Shown: positions 46,206-55,544 of the stretch, one piece after another
How positions within the stretch are numbered: position 1 is the first letter of the stretch
Layout: each line of letters opens with the position of its first letter
DNA from: Roseimaritima ulvae
GTDB taxonomy: Bacteria > Planctomycetota > Planctomycetia > Pirellulales > Pirellulaceae
Direction of reading: 5' to 3'
NCBI RefSeq assembly: GCF_008065135.1
Contig: NZ_CP042914.1
Coordinates: forward strand, 310,001-374,000
DNA length: 64,000 nt
Made by a program: the position numbers and the translations under genes
The notes under the pieces: model-generated
Database searches by the model: none
Told to the model about the DNA's origin: nothing
Seen by the model: only the letters and a program-made list of their open reading frames with translations

Positions 46206-46372
46206 ACCATGGGCCCCCGGCCCGTGGCGCGATTCCCCGTAGCATGGGCCCCTGGCCCGTGTTGAGCCTCTTCGTAGCATGGGCCCCTGGCCCGTGTTGA
46301 GCGAATACGGAGAGAAGCAGTGAAACACGGGCCCATGCTACTTTCTTACACGGGCCGGGGGCCCATGCTACG
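46206..46372. repeat. Cluster of five GGGCC-type REP-like repeats
   Basis: Three forward copies (ending near 46230, 46261 and 46297, each with GGGCCCC and GGCCCGTG) are followed by two reverse copies (ACACGGGCCCATGCTAC, and ACACGGGCC...GGCCCATGCTAC). This is the densest cluster of the family in the window and separates two convergent genes, where transcription terminates from both sides. Confidence 0.88.
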
Positions 46373-46380
46373 TTTTGGGG

Positions 46381-49300
46381 CTACGGAAAACGCATCCAGA
46401 AAGCTCGGAAGCGTTGTTGGCGGGTGAGTTGGTGCTGGTTCTTTTGCCAGACCGCTGCCGCTTCGGCCGCTTGAGCGGGGACCGGCGGGTAGGCGGTCAT
46501 GGCGCGGAACGGCAGCGGATCGAATTGCTGGCCGGTCAGAGTGTTCAGATCGGCGTCTTTGTCCCAGCCCACGCTGTGCAGCACAAAGTCGCGCTGCCAA
46601 CCTTCGGGCAAGGGTTTCTCGGGAACGGAGAACCGCAGCTGGATCTCGTCGCCGGCGCCCATCACGATCATCCGATCGTCCCAGGTGGTTAGCAGCGGCA
46701 GGACGTCGCCGTAGCCGGACAGTGGGCCTCGCATGGGCGGCCACCGCGGCGCCGATTCGGCTTCGTGGTATTCGTACGTTTCCGGTTGATCGCCGCCGTC
46801 GCTCCGCCGCCGCGAGAACCCGTGCCAAGTCAGATGGGCCGACTGTAATTTGAGGACGTGTTGTTCCAGCGGTTGTTCGGGCGGATTGATGGCGACCGCC
46901 GCCCGGTCCCAATAGATCTGCGCCGAGGTGCGGATACGGACGCGGGGATCGTCGGCGTTGACGTGCCCGCTCAGGTCGACCACGATCGTCTTGGTTTTGC
47001 CGCCGGGGAATCCCATAAACGGAATCGCCACTCGCCAGTCGTCGCCATCGGGCACCAACACCTGTGGCGGTTGCACGGCCGGCAAGGCGGGGTTCTGGTC
47101 GATCTGGATATTCAACGACGTGTCGGTGGGCAGGATCCAACCGGTCAGCACCAACAGGACTTTATCGTCTGCGGCCACCGAGCCCAGATCCAGGTCGATC
47201 CAATGCGGCGGGCAAAGCCCCTGACGCAGTCGGTAATCAAAACCTTTAACGAACGTCTTGTCCTCATCGGCCAGCGTTGCCGACACGTCACGGCCCTGGG
47301 TGTCCAATGCCGCGGCGGTCGGCCGCAGAGTGTCCGGGTCGAAGGCGAAAATCGTGTGCTCGGCGATCGAACCGGGGCCTACTTTTTCGTTTGTGAAAAT
47401 TTCCACATCGGCCGGGTGATCGACGGCGGTCAGTTCCACGTGATCGAAATAAGCGGCTTCCCAAAGTTCTTCGGTGATGCGGAATTCGTATTGGCCGTCG
47501 CGAGGAGCAACAAACCGGCCCGGGACCTTTAAATATTCCCAAGGACGATCCGGCGCGACCACTCCGTCGGCCAGTTGCAGCCCCAGCGGTGCGGCCCACA
47601 GGCAGTCGGTTACAAAGGCAAACCGTTCGCCGTCCCATGCGTACAAGTAGGGGCAGGAACCCTTCAGCGTTTGTTCTTCGTCCAGCACCGTGTCGACCGG
47701 CGGGGCCACGGTGTTCTGAGTGATCCCGTTGGGCAGGATGGCGCGAACCGTATCGACCGAATCAAACCCGTCGATGCCAAAGTGGGTGGTCCGCTGAGTG
47801 ATGACTTGGGCGCGGTAGTGGGGACCGAATCGCAGTTCCAGGACGGTGCCGATGCCGTAGTGGTTGATGCGTCCGGAATTTTCGTTGTTGTCGTTCTTGC
47901 CGCGGAATCGAACATCGATGTAGTGCCCCGGATCGACCGTGGTGTTCAGCGCTGTCCAGATTTCGGAATCGGCAATCCCGACCAAGTCCAATAGGCCATC
48001 ACCATTCAGGTCACAAGCGGCTATCGCGGTTGAAGCCGCAGGCAGGTCGGATTCGGTGGGCAGCGGTTGTTGGCCCCACGGTCCCAGTGAGTATGCCGCG
48101 GTGGCTTGTTCGCCGATGCTGATCCAGTCCAGCCAGGAATCATTGTTCAGGTCGGCCAGCAGCGAGGCGGTGGTCGGTTGTTCGAGGCTTGTGTTTTGGG
48201 TGACATCGACCAGACCGGCGTCGACGGTTTGCGTGAAGGCAAGTTGCAGCCCCGCAGCGCCAGCGGCCACGACATCCCACGAGGCGTCTCCGTCGATCTC
48301 TTCCAAGCTGACCAGGGCGGGATCGGTCAGCGGTTCGATGCCTTCCAACAGCTTCCAGCGAAACTGCAGGTGCAGCAGGTTTTCCAGCACCGCCACCCGC
48401 CCCGAGCGGCCGTGGGTGAGCAGGATGTCGAGGTCCAGGTCGCGATCGATATCCCCGATACTCATCGCCGTGACGGGATCGTCGGCCGGCGGCAGCGAGC
48501 TGTGCTGGGAGACTTCGAAAAACGTCATGTTGCCGCGGTTAATCCAGATTCGCAGTCCATCGTCGGCCGTCGCGACGACCAGATCCAAATCGCCGTCGCC
48601 GTCCAGATCGCCGGGCTGCACGCCCGTGACGGCGGTCACGTCTTGCAAGCCCGAGGGGGCGGCGGGGGGCAACAAGCGTTTGTCGGGATCGGAATCGCTG
48701 CGTCCGTCGATACGAAAAATTTCGATCCCGCTGTCGCCAAACACCACCGCGCTGGGAAAGGTTTCGTGGCGTTTGGAGGCCGCTGCCGCTTCGCTGGTGT
48801 CCAGGTCCGCCGCGGCCGGTTTGCGAATCCGCGACGGTTCGCCGGCGTCGACCATAAACAGATCGGTGACGATCACGCCTCGGGTATCTTCGGCGATGGT
48901 TGTGGACGCGTACGGTTCCCAGGCGTCGCTACTGCGGCGAGTCAGCGTCAGTTGGTTTTCGAAGACCGACACGATGTCCGGGGTCCCGTCCAGATCGAAG
49001 TCCACCGTGCATAGCGCGGTGGCACGGAGGGGGCTGTCGGTCGGTTGCCGCTGGAATTGCAGCGGCGCCTTAGCGGTTGCGAGCGATTGTTCCGCGGCGG
49101 ATGCGGCGGCCAGTTTTCGCAGGCCTTGGAAGGACAGCAGATCCAGAGCGTTGGGGTTGGCACGCTTGCGATCGGTCCGCACGATTTCGGTGGGAGTCAG
49201 CACGTTGCGGATTTGCTGTGCCAGGATGGCGGCCAGCGACCAATTGTCCGCCGCGATGGCGTCGCGGATGGCGGCGGTTTGTTTGTCAATAAACGTGCGG

Positions 49301-50109
49301 TCGGCTGTGGCGTAGCGTTCCAGCAGTCCCGCCAGAGGTTCCGTTAGTTGTTCGACGTGGTCCACTTGGTCCAGCGCTCGAGGGTCTTGGGCTTTGACCA
49401 ATCGCAGCATGGTTTCGATGGCCAGGAACAGGTTCCGCGGGTACTTTTCCGACACGTTGACCAGCACGTCGGGGTAGCGGCTGGCAACCTCCGGCGGCAA
49501 GCCTTTGACGGCGTCATCGAGCAGCACCGCCAGTTCGCTCAGCGGGCCCATCAGGATCAGCGGCGCGGCCGTTTGTTCGATGCTGTCGGCCAATTTCAGA
49601 AAGGCTTCGCTGTGCGCCAGTGTCTGTTCGGCCGGCGGCAACTGGTTGGCTTCCTGGATATCGACGATGGCCCGCATCCAGCTGACCAGTTGCGGTTGCT
49701 CGGATTGTTTGGCGTAGGCGTCGATCGCCGCGCGGGCTTGTTGCAAGGCGACGGGCAAACGCTCTCGCGCGGCGGCTTTTTCGGCTGGAGAAAGCGAGCC
49801 GTCGTAGAGCTGTGCGACGGTTTGCTCGACGGTGGAAACGCGCGTTAGGGCGGCGTTGCGAAGCGCGTCCGGGTCATCGCCGCGGAGCTGCAGGACTTCC
49901 GACCAGCGCTGGTTGGCTTGGTCGGAATCCAGATTCTCCGTCGCCGCCAGGGCGGCACGGGTTAATTCAAACGCCGCGGTGGGGTCGCTTGCGGGGTCCG
50001 GTGTGCCGTTCGACCTGCTGCGAACCAGGAGTACCACTCCCACGGCTAACGCAGCGACAAGTAGTAACGCGGCGACGACTCTCGTCTTGGCAAATGCGCG
50101 TCGCACCAT
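46381..50109 (-). CDS. Giant FG-GAP/VCBS repeat and ASPIC/UnbV-type exported protein
   Basis: The 1242-aa protein is anchored by one N-terminal helix (VVAALLLVAALAVGVVLLV). Residues about 30-340 are helical with no family I recognise. From about 365 come five FG-GAP-type calcium loops: DFDLDGTPDIVSVF, DLDGDGDLDLVVAT, DIDRDLDLDILLTHG, DLNNDSWLDW and DLNGDGLLDLVGI. These suggest a beta-propeller for surface or carbohydrate contact. YGIGTVLELRFGPHYRAQVI (about 780) fits an ASPIC/UnbV-like domain. The last 350 residues are unassigned. It probably faces the periplasm. The stop lies only 8 bp from the REP cluster. Confidence 0.82.
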   Translation of the reverse strand: MVRRAFAKTRVVAALLLVAALAVGVVLLVRSRSNGTPDPASDPTAAFELTRAALAATENLDSDQANQRWSEVLQLRGDDPDALRNAALTRVSTVEQTVAQLYDGSLSPAEKAAARERLPVALQQARAAIDAYAKQSEQPQLVSWMRAIVDIQEANQLPPAEQTLAHSEAFLKLADSIEQTAAPLILMGPLSELAVLLDDAVKGLPPEVASRYPDVLVNVSEKYPRNLFLAIETMLRLVKAQDPRALDQVDHVEQLTEPLAGLLERYATADRTFIDKQTAAIRDAIAADNWSLAAILAQQIRNVLTPTEIVRTDRKRANPNALDLLSFQGLRKLAAASAAEQSLATAKAPLQFQRQPTDSPLRATALCTVDFDLDGTPDIVSVFENQLTLTRRSSDAWEPYASTTIAEDTRGVIVTDLFMVDAGEPSRIRKPAAADLDTSEAAAASKRHETFPSAVVFGDSGIEIFRIDGRSDSDPDKRLLPPAAPSGLQDVTAVTGVQPGDLDGDGDLDLVVATADDGLRIWINRGNMTFFEVSQHSSLPPADDPVTAMSIGDIDRDLDLDILLTHGRSGRVAVLENLLHLQFRWKLLEGIEPLTDPALVSLEEIDGDASWDVVAAGAAGLQLAFTQTVDAGLVDVTQNTSLEQPTTASLLADLNNDSWLDWISIGEQATAAYSLGPWGQQPLPTESDLPAASTAIAACDLNGDGLLDLVGIADSEIWTALNTTVDPGHYIDVRFRGKNDNNENSGRINHYGIGTVLELRFGPHYRAQVITQRTTHFGIDGFDSVDTVRAILPNGITQNTVAPPVDTVLDEEQTLKGSCPYLYAWDGERFAFVTDCLWAAPLGLQLADGVVAPDRPWEYLKVPGRFVAPRDGQYEFRITEELWEAAYFDHVELTAVDHPADVEIFTNEKVGPGSIAEHTIFAFDPDTLRPTAAALDTQGRDVSATLADEDKTFVKGFDYRLRQGLCPPHWIDLDLGSVAADDKVLLVLTGWILPTDTSLNIQIDQNPALPAVQPPQVLVPDGDDWRVAIPFMGFPGGKTKTIVVDLSGHVNADDPRVRIRTSAQIYWDRAAVAINPPEQPLEQHVLKLQSAHLTWHGFSRRRSDGGDQPETYEYHEAESAPRWPPMRGPLSGYGDVLPLLTTWDDRMIVMGAGDEIQLRFSVPEKPLPEGWQRDFVLHSVGWDKDADLNTLTGQQFDPLPFRAMTAYPPVPAQAAEAAAVWQKNQHQLTRQQRFRAFWMRFP

Positions 50110-50129
50110 GGCGGTTGTCTCTTGGTATC

Positions 50130-50218
50130 GTAGGCCGGAACAAGCCGTGCGCAGTTCCGGCTACCATGACCGATGGAGTTTGCCTTGCCGGAACTGCGCA
50201 CGGCTTGTTCCGGCCTAC
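50130..50218. repeat. Long inverted repeat capped by GTAG at both ends
   Basis: GTAGGCCGGAACAAGCCGTG continues through GCGCAGTTCCGGC and is repeated in reverse from 50186 to 50218 after a ~24-bp centre. Arms of about 32 bp match exactly. A GGCTAC inside the left arm gives a further GTAG. This would form a strong stem-loop between the aconitase and the VCBS protein genes and is a candidate terminator or mobile hairpin. Confidence 0.88.
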
Positions 50219-50246
50219 ATTAGTACTGCCCGGCGCGACAACAAGT

Positions 50247-52955
50247 TCAGCCGCCCGTCGCCAGATTGCGGAGCACGGTCGGCAGGATGCCGCCGTTGCG
50301 ATAGTACTGCATTTCCACCGGCGTATCGATCCGCACGTCGCACTGGAAGGACTTCGCCGAGCCGTCCTCGGCGGTGGCAGTGACGGTCAGCTGACTGCGG
50401 GGCTGCAGGTCGTTATCGAGTCCCGCGATGTCGTAGGTCTCCTCACCGGTCAAGCCCAGCGACTGCCAGGATTCGCCGTCGGCGAACTGCAGCGGCAACA
50501 CGCCCATGCCCACCAAGTTGCTGCGGTGGATGCGTTCGTAGCTGGCGGCGATGACGGCTTTGACGCCCAGCAGCATGGTGCCTTTGGCGGCCCAGTCGCG
50601 GCTGCTGCCGGTACCGTATTCTTTGCCGGCCAGCACGATCAGCGGGGTGCCTTCGGCGCGGTACTGCATGGCCGCATCGTAGATGCTGGTGACTTCACCG
50701 CCGGGCAGTTTACGGGTCACGCCGCCCTCGGTGCCGGGCGCCAACTGGTTGCGGATGCGGATGTTGGCAAACGTGCCGCGAACCATCACGCGATCGTTGC
50801 CGCGGCGGCTGCCGAAGCTGTTGAATTCTTTCGGCGCGATGCCCTGCTCTTGCAAGTACTTGCCGGCCGGTCCGTCTTTGGCGATCGCACCGGCGGGCGA
50901 GATGTGGTCGGTGGTAACCGAGTCGGCCAACAACGCCATCACGCGGGCGCCTTGGATGGATTCGATGTCCGGAACGGTGGTGGTTAGTTCGGACAAGAAC
51001 GGCGGCTCTTGGATGTACGTGCTGGTCGGTTGCCAGTCAAAGATCGCCGACTGTTCGACTTCGATGCTGTTCCAGTGAGCGTCGCCACCCACCGCTTCGG
51101 AATATTCTTTGACGAACATTTCTGGCTGGACGGCTTCGCGAACCGTGCTAAGAACTTCATCGGAGGAAGGCCAAAGGTCTTTGAGGAACACCTGGTTGCC
51201 GTCGGCATCGGTACCCAGGGGATCGTTGACCAAGTCGATGTCCGTGGTTCCGGCCAGGGCGTAGGCCACGACCAGCGGAGGGCTGGCCAGGTAGTTGGCG
51301 CGGGTCAGCGGGTTGACGCGGCCTTCGAAGTTGCGGTTACCGCTGAGCACGGCCGAAGCGACCAGGTCGCCTTCGGTGATGGCGTTGGCGACCGGTTCGG
51401 GCAACGGGCCGCTGTTGCCAATGCACGTCGTGCAGCCGTAGCCCACGGTTTGGAAGCCCAACTGGTTGAGGGCATCGGTCAAGCCCGCGCGGTCCAGGTA
51501 GTTGGTGACAACTCGCGAGCCCGGTGCCAAGCTGGTTTTCACATGGTGGGGGACTTTCAGGCCTCGTTCGACCGCTCGTTTGGCCAGCAGCCCGGCGCCG
51601 ATCATCACCGACGGGTTGCTGGTGTTGGTGCAGGACGTGATGGCGGCGATGACGACCGCGCCATGGGTCAGCGAGGAGGAGTGGCCGTTGTCCTGGAAGG
51701 CGCCGGTCCGCGACAATTCGTCGGACTTCAGACCAAAGCCTTTGGCGCCGACCGGTGCGGTCAGCGAGTTGCGGAAGTCGCTCTGCATTTCTCGCAAGGC
51801 CACGCGGTCCTGCGGCCGTTTGGGGCCGGCCAAGCTGGGTTCGATCGTGCTGAGGTCCAGCGACAGCGATTTGGTGTAGGTCAGCGGTGCGTCGTCGTCG
51901 CTGCGGAACAGGCCTTGTTCCTTGCAGTAACGTTCGACCAGTTGGACCTGTTTCTCGTCGCGGCCGGTCATCCGCATGTATTGCAGCGTGACGTCATCGA
52001 CGGGGAAGAAGCCCATCGTGGCCCCGTATTCGGGCGCCATGTTGGCCAGCGTAGCGCGGTCCGCGAGGCTCATGTGAGACACGCCGGGGCCGAAGAATTC
52101 GACGAATTTTCCGACCACGCCTTCGGCCCGCAGGACCTCGGTCACCCGCAGCACCAAGTCGGTGGCCGTGGCGCCGGTGGGCAGCGAGCCGGTCAGCTCA
52201 AAGCCGACCACTTCGGGCATCAGCATGTACAGCGGTTGGCCCAGCATGTTGGCTTCGGCTTCGATACCGCCGACGCCCCAGCCCAGTACGCCCAGGCCGT
52301 TGATCATCGTGGTGTGGCTGTCGGTACCGACCAGCGTGTCGGGCATGGCCACCATTTCGTCGCCGACCTTACGCAGCGAAACGACACTGGCCAGGTATTC
52401 CAGATTGACCTGGTGCACGATGCCCACGTTGGGCGGCACGACGCGGAAGTTGGCGAATGCCTGTTGACCCCATTTGAGGAATTCGTAGCGTTCGCGGTTG
52501 CGCTGGAATTCGATATCGACGTTGCGTTTGAGGGCGTCGGCGGAGCCGAAGAAATCGACTTGGACGCTATGGTCGATGACCAGGTCGACGGGGATCAGCG
52601 GATTGATTTTTTCCGGATCGCCGCCCAAACGCTGCATGGCGCTCCGCATGGCGGCCAAATCTACGACGGCCGGTACGCCGGTGAAGTCCTGCAGAACCAC
52701 GCGAGATGGCTTGAAGGGAATTTCCTGTTTCTCCGGCGCAGCCGCGTTCCAGCTGGCCAGATTACGGACGTCTTGTTCGGTGACTGCGAAACCATCACAG
52801 TTGCGCAGCACCGCTTCCAGCAGAATACGGATCGAGAAAGGCAACTTGCTGATCTCGCCCAAGCCAGCCTCTTGCAGGCGGCTGAGGCGGTAGATCACAG
52901 CGGGGCCATTACCAGAATCAAACGTATCGCGGGCACCAAATGGATCAGAACTCAC
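50247..52955 (-). CDS. acnA: Aconitate hydratase A
   Basis: The TCA-cycle enzyme interconverts citrate and isocitrate with a [4Fe-4S] cluster. The 902-aa product is standard for AcnA/IRP1-type. Visible blocks are [60 protein letters not shown] (first cluster Cys), [20 protein letters not shown] (two cluster Cys), and [16 protein letters not shown] near the C-terminus. I prefer GTG 52955, because AAGGTGG lies 7 nt upstream; TTG 52961 is less well placed. IRP1-like moonlighting as an RNA-binding protein is possible but cannot be judged here. Confidence 0.97.
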   Translation of the reverse strand: MSSDPFGARDTFDSGNGPAVIYRLSRLQEAGLGEISKLPFSIRILLEAVLRNCDGFAVTEQDVRNLASWNAAAPEKQEIPFKPSRVVLQDFTGVPAVVDLAAMRSAMQRLGGDPEKINPLIPVDLVIDHSVQVDFFGSADALKRNVDIEFQRNRERYEFLKWGQQAFANFRVVPPNVGIVHQVNLEYLASVVSLRKVGDEMVAMPDTLVGTDSHTTMINGLGVLGWGVGGIEAEANMLGQPLYMLMPEVVGFELTGSLPTGATATDLVLRVTEVLRAEGVVGKFVEFFGPGVSHMSLADRATLANMAPEYGATMGFFPVDDVTLQYMRMTGRDEKQVQLVERYCKEQGLFRSDDDAPLTYTKSLSLDLSTIEPSLAGPKRPQDRVALREMQSDFRNSLTAPVGAKGFGLKSDELSRTGAFQDNGHSSSLTHGAVVIAAITSCTNTSNPSVMIGAGLLAKRAVERGLKVPHHVKTSLAPGSRVVTNYLDRAGLTDALNQLGFQTVGYGCTTCIGNSGPLPEPVANAITEGDLVASAVLSGNRNFEGRVNPLTRANYLASPPLVVAYALAGTTDIDLVNDPLGTDADGNQVFLKDLWPSSDEVLSTVREAVQPEMFVKEYSEAVGGDAHWNSIEVEQSAIFDWQPTSTYIQEPPFLSELTTTVPDIESIQGARVMALLADSVTTDHISPAGAIAKDGPAGKYLQEQGIAPKEFNSFGSRRGNDRVMVRGTFANIRIRNQLAPGTEGGVTRKLPGGEVTSIYDAAMQYRAEGTPLIVLAGKEYGTGSSRDWAAKGTMLLGVKAVIAASYERIHRSNLVGMGVLPLQFADGESWQSLGLTGEETYDIAGLDNDLQPRSQLTVTATAEDGSAKSFQCDVRIDTPVEMQYYRNGGILPTVLRNLATGG

Positions 52956-53084
52956 AAGCAAACCACCTTATGTCGAACGGGCTGTAAAGATGGCCTATTC
53001 TAGCGATTGCTGTTGGGCTGCGAATAGCCTGCCGAATCGTAAAGTGTTGGAAAACGGCGGCGAGTTCGTCCCTAATGGTGGTGA

Positions 53085-53174
53085 TTATTTTTTGCGATGG
53101 CGAATTTTGGCACGCATCCGACGCTTCTTACGACCCACTTTGCGACGACCTTTGCCTGTCTTTTTCGTACCCAT
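53085..53174 (-). CDS. 29-residue highly basic protein, COX24/AURKAIP1-like
   Basis: A tiny frame starts ATG 53174 and ends TAA 53085. The product is MGTKKTGKGRRKVGRKKRRM followed by RAKIRHRKK, i.e. 18 Lys/Arg of 29 residues and no acidic residue. GGGAG lies upstream, about 11 nt from the ATG. The KKRRMRAKIRHRK core resembles the short COX24/AURKAIP1 (DUF1713) motif, whose mitochondrial version is a ribosomal protein, so a role on the ribosome or RNA is the best guess. Normal gene callers would miss it. It reads away from the aconitase start on the same strand, about 130 bp upstream of it. Confidence 0.72.
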   Translation of the reverse strand: MGTKKTGKGRRKVGRKKRRMRAKIRHRKK

Positions 53175-53314
53175 CCAGCCACTAACTCCCAAAAATAATC
53201 GGATTTCAGGCGTGGAACCGCCACGCCGCGAACCTCGGATACTAACAAAAATACCGGCAAACACAATGCCAAGGCAAATTGACCGGTCGGCGGGCCGTGA
53301 GTGGGCGGCAGAAC

Positions 53315-53375
53315 GTAGCCGAACTCGCCAGAGTTTGGAGATTCCGTCGATCTGTCCAAAGTCTGGCGGCGAACG
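53315..53375. repeat. Inverted pair of REP-like hairpins (CGCCAG loop)
   Basis: The left copy reads GTAGCCGAACTCGCCAGAGT then TTGG; the right copy ends TCCAAAGTCTGGCGGCGAAC and is degenerate. The pair lies between the small basic gene and the SelA-like gene, which are divergent. Confidence 0.8.
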
Positions 53376-53429
53376 ATTATGATGGACCTCGAGCGGTTAC
53401 CTCAAAACAGTACGACAAAGAGAGTTTTT

Positions 53430-54725
53430 ATGGCGATTCCGGATTGGGCGGTCGAGCAACTGAAGCGGCAACTGAACGACGTGGCGTCTCAGCTGAAAAA
53501 CCCCGAAGCGGTGCAGCAACTGCGTGATCGAGCGACCGAATTCCTGCACGAACTGCCGCAAACCGCCAAGGGCGTCTGGCAGCAGGCCCGCGAAGGTGTC
53601 CAGCCCGGCCGCACACGCAGTCAGGTTTCTCCCATGGGGGCCGCGGTGATCAACGCCACGGGAGCCTTCTGCGGAGGTCCCATCGGCGGGGTGCCCCTGG
53701 CGGCCGCCGCCGTGGATGCCGGCGTGGAGTCGTTGACGTCCTTCCGCACTGCCCTGCAGGATTCACCGGACTGGTTCCAACGAGAAGCGTCGCGGGTCGC
53801 CAAACGGATCGGCTGCGAACGGCTGTTGGCGGCCAGTCACGTGGAGTCCGCGCTGTTGGTGCTGGCCGACGTTGCCAAGAAACGGCAAGCCAAAGTGTTT
53901 GTGCCGCGGTGCTGCGCGGTGGGGCTGGGCGACGGCATGTCCTTGCCCGATCTGCTGACCGTCGCCGGAGCCGAAGTGCGGGAAATCGGTTCCAGCGAGG
54001 GACTCAACGCGGCCGATTGGCGGCGAGCCGCCGCCGGCGCCAACGATATCCTGGTGGTTTCCGGCGACCCCAAGCAACTGGAACTGCCGCCCGCCGACGT
54101 GGAGTGTTTGCTGGTCAGCGTGGTGACCTGGGGCACGGTAGAGCCGCTGGGACCGTCGGTCACGCCGCTGCCACCTACCTTCGGCGACTTGCTGAAGGGC
54201 GCCTGCGACGTGGTAATCACCTCGGCCGCGGGGCTGTTGGGCGGCCCCGAGTGTGGGCTGGTGATGGGCGATCGGCAGGCCGTCGGTGAGATCGCGGCCA
54301 GCCCGTTGTGGTCGATCGTGGAAGCGCCGGCAAGCACCCAAGCGATGTTGGTCGCCGCCTTGGAGCAGCCCAGTCCGCTAGCGGGGTTGCTGGAAACGTC
54401 GATCGAAAACCTGCGGCATCGAGCCGACAACTTGGCCACCCGCCTGGCAGCGGCTGGCGAAGGCGAAGACGAGGGCGGGTCGATCAAGCAGTGCCTGCTG
54501 ACCGACTATCCGGCCCGGTTGGCCGTGGGAGCCCCCTACGAAGTCAGCTCGCGGCAATTGCGACTGCGGCACGCCAGTTTGTCGGCCCAGCAGTGGGCGG
54601 CCAAATTGATCGAGCAGTCGCCGGCGATCCTGGCCAAGGTCGAGGACGACGTGTTGGTTGTCGACCTGCGGTGGGTGGATGTCTCGCAGGATTCCGCCCT
54701 GGCGCTGGGGCTGACCGGCTCGTAG
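53430..54725 (+). CDS. SelA-like (fold-type I PLP enzyme family) protein lacking the PLP lysine
   Basis: The 431-aa protein is related to L-seryl-tRNA(Sec) selenium transferase and similar fold-type I enzymes. The N-terminus is helical (MAIPDWAVEQLKRQLNDVAS), and VINATGAFCGGPIGGVPLAA near residue 70 matches the SelA INATG block. In SelA the cofactor lysine lies in SGDKLLGGPQAG; here the aligned stretch is TSAAGLLGGPECGLVMG (about residue 268), so Lys is replaced by Gly. The protein is unlikely to act as a normal PLP transferase. No selenocysteine genes are nearby. Start ATG 53430; the stop TAG lies in a REP head. It may be a scaffold or regulatory homologue. Confidence 0.72.
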   Translation: MAIPDWAVEQLKRQLNDVASQLKNPEAVQQLRDRATEFLHELPQTAKGVWQQAREGVQPGRTRSQVSPMGAAVINATGAFCGGPIGGVPLAAAAVDAGVESLTSFRTALQDSPDWFQREASRVAKRIGCERLLAASHVESALLVLADVAKKRQAKVFVPRCCAVGLGDGMSLPDLLTVAGAEVREIGSSEGLNAADWRRAAAGANDILVVSGDPKQLELPPADVECLLVSVVTWGTVEPLGPSVTPLPPTFGDLLKGACDVVITSAAGLLGGPECGLVMGDRQAVGEIAASPLWSIVEAPASTQAMLVAALEQPSPLAGLLETSIENLRHRADNLATRLAAAGEGEDEGGSIKQCLLTDYPARLAVGAPYEVSSRQLRLRHASLSAQQWAAKLIEQSPAILAKVEDDVLVVDLRWVDVSQDSALALGLTGS

Positions 54726-54792
54726 CCGAAGTCGCCAAGACTTTGGAGAGGCGATTTGGGGAGGGCGTTCGAACTCTGGCGAATTCGACTGC
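54722..54792. repeat. Inverted REP-like pair overlapping a stop codon
   Basis: The left copy, GTAGCCGAAGTCGCCAAGAC and TTTGGA, provides the TAG stop of the SelA-like gene. It carries one extra A in the loop. The right copy is worn (GAACTCTGGCGAATTCGAC). Confidence 0.8.
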
Positions 54793-54793
54793 G

Positions 54794-55010
54794 TTGCGTT
54801 CGCGGAGCGAACGACGACCATTACGTTGCGTTCGCGGAGGACGTGAAACGTATTATTGACGGATTTACTTCACTCTCCCTCTGGGAGAGTCGAGCGTCAG
54901 CGAGGAGAGGGTTTTTCGGCTGCGGAAAATGGCTCTAACAACCTGCAAGTCCAACGCACCCTCCCCGCTCGTTCCTCGCGACCCTCCCAGAGGGAGGGTG
55001 AAATGCTACT
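54794..55010. repeat. Repeat block: CGTTCGC-GGA-GCGAACG units and CCCTCCC units
   Basis: One full and one partial GCGTTCGCGGAGCGAACGAC unit (54797-54840) are followed by two opposed CCCTCCC/GGGAGGG units, 54870-54912 and about 54958-55003. The ~320-bp gap between the SelA-like gene and the DUF1499 gene is thus almost entirely repeats; the two genes converge here. No gene is visible. Confidence 0.8.
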
Positions 55011-55046
55011 AAGGCAGGCACCTCCTGCGGCTAAGGGTTAAACGAT

Positions 55047-55532
55047 TCAATCGACGACCTTGCGGACGGCTTGGATTAGCTGTTGGATGTTGCGGGGGTT
55101 TTGACCTAGGTCGCCCTTGCCGATGCGGGATTGGCTGTGCACCGAGAGCGTGCTTTGCTGGGTTTTCGTGTCGCCGATGATGACGACGTGGATGTCGTCG
55201 GTAAAGTGAAACAGTCGCGTGCGGCGAGTTAAATGCAGTCGCAGGCCCTCGTCAATTGCTTGGCGGTCTTCCAATTGCCACTGCGGTGCCGTGGCAACCC
55301 ATTGCTCGACGGCTTCGGCCAGTTGCTGTGGCGAGCGTTCGACGACCAGGGGCTGCATGTCGGGGTTGGTCGCCGTGGGGTCGGTGACCGCCGTGTTGGT
55401 GGTGAAGTCGCGGCTCCAGTCGTCGATAAACCAAGCCATCCAGAGCAGGCTCGCGGTGCCGACCGCCAGTACCCCCCAAGCCCATTTGCGTTTACGCTGC
55501 TGAATTGGGGAACGTTTTAATTGGTCGAGCAT
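55047..55532 (-). CDS. DUF1499 family protein, membrane-anchored
   Basis: The 161-aa protein has a basic N-terminus and one membrane helix (WAWGVLAVGTASLLWMAWFI, about residues 17-36), then a soluble domain. The ending VHSQSRIGKGDLGQNPRNIQ matches the DUF1499 signature, in which SxSRxGxxDxGxNxxRI is conserved. The biochemical role of DUF1499 is unknown. The gene starts 12 bp from the rarA start on the opposite strand, so the two promoters must overlap or lie within each other's coding sequence. Confidence 0.82.
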   Translation of the reverse strand: MLDQLKRSPIQQRKRKWAWGVLAVGTASLLWMAWFIDDWSRDFTTNTAVTDPTATNPDMQPLVVERSPQQLAEAVEQWVATAPQWQLEDRQAIDEGLRLHLTRRTRLFHFTDDIHVVIIGDTKTQQSTLSVHSQSRIGKGDLGQNPRNIQQLIQAVRKVVD

Positions 55533-55544
55533 GTGGATGGGTCC

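Noticed and set aside
51009-53003. Long plus-strand frame of 664 codons
   Set aside because: It lies antisense to a certain aconitase gene; its Gly/Val/Arg/His-rich product has no family features and reflects high-GC codon bias on the opposite strand.
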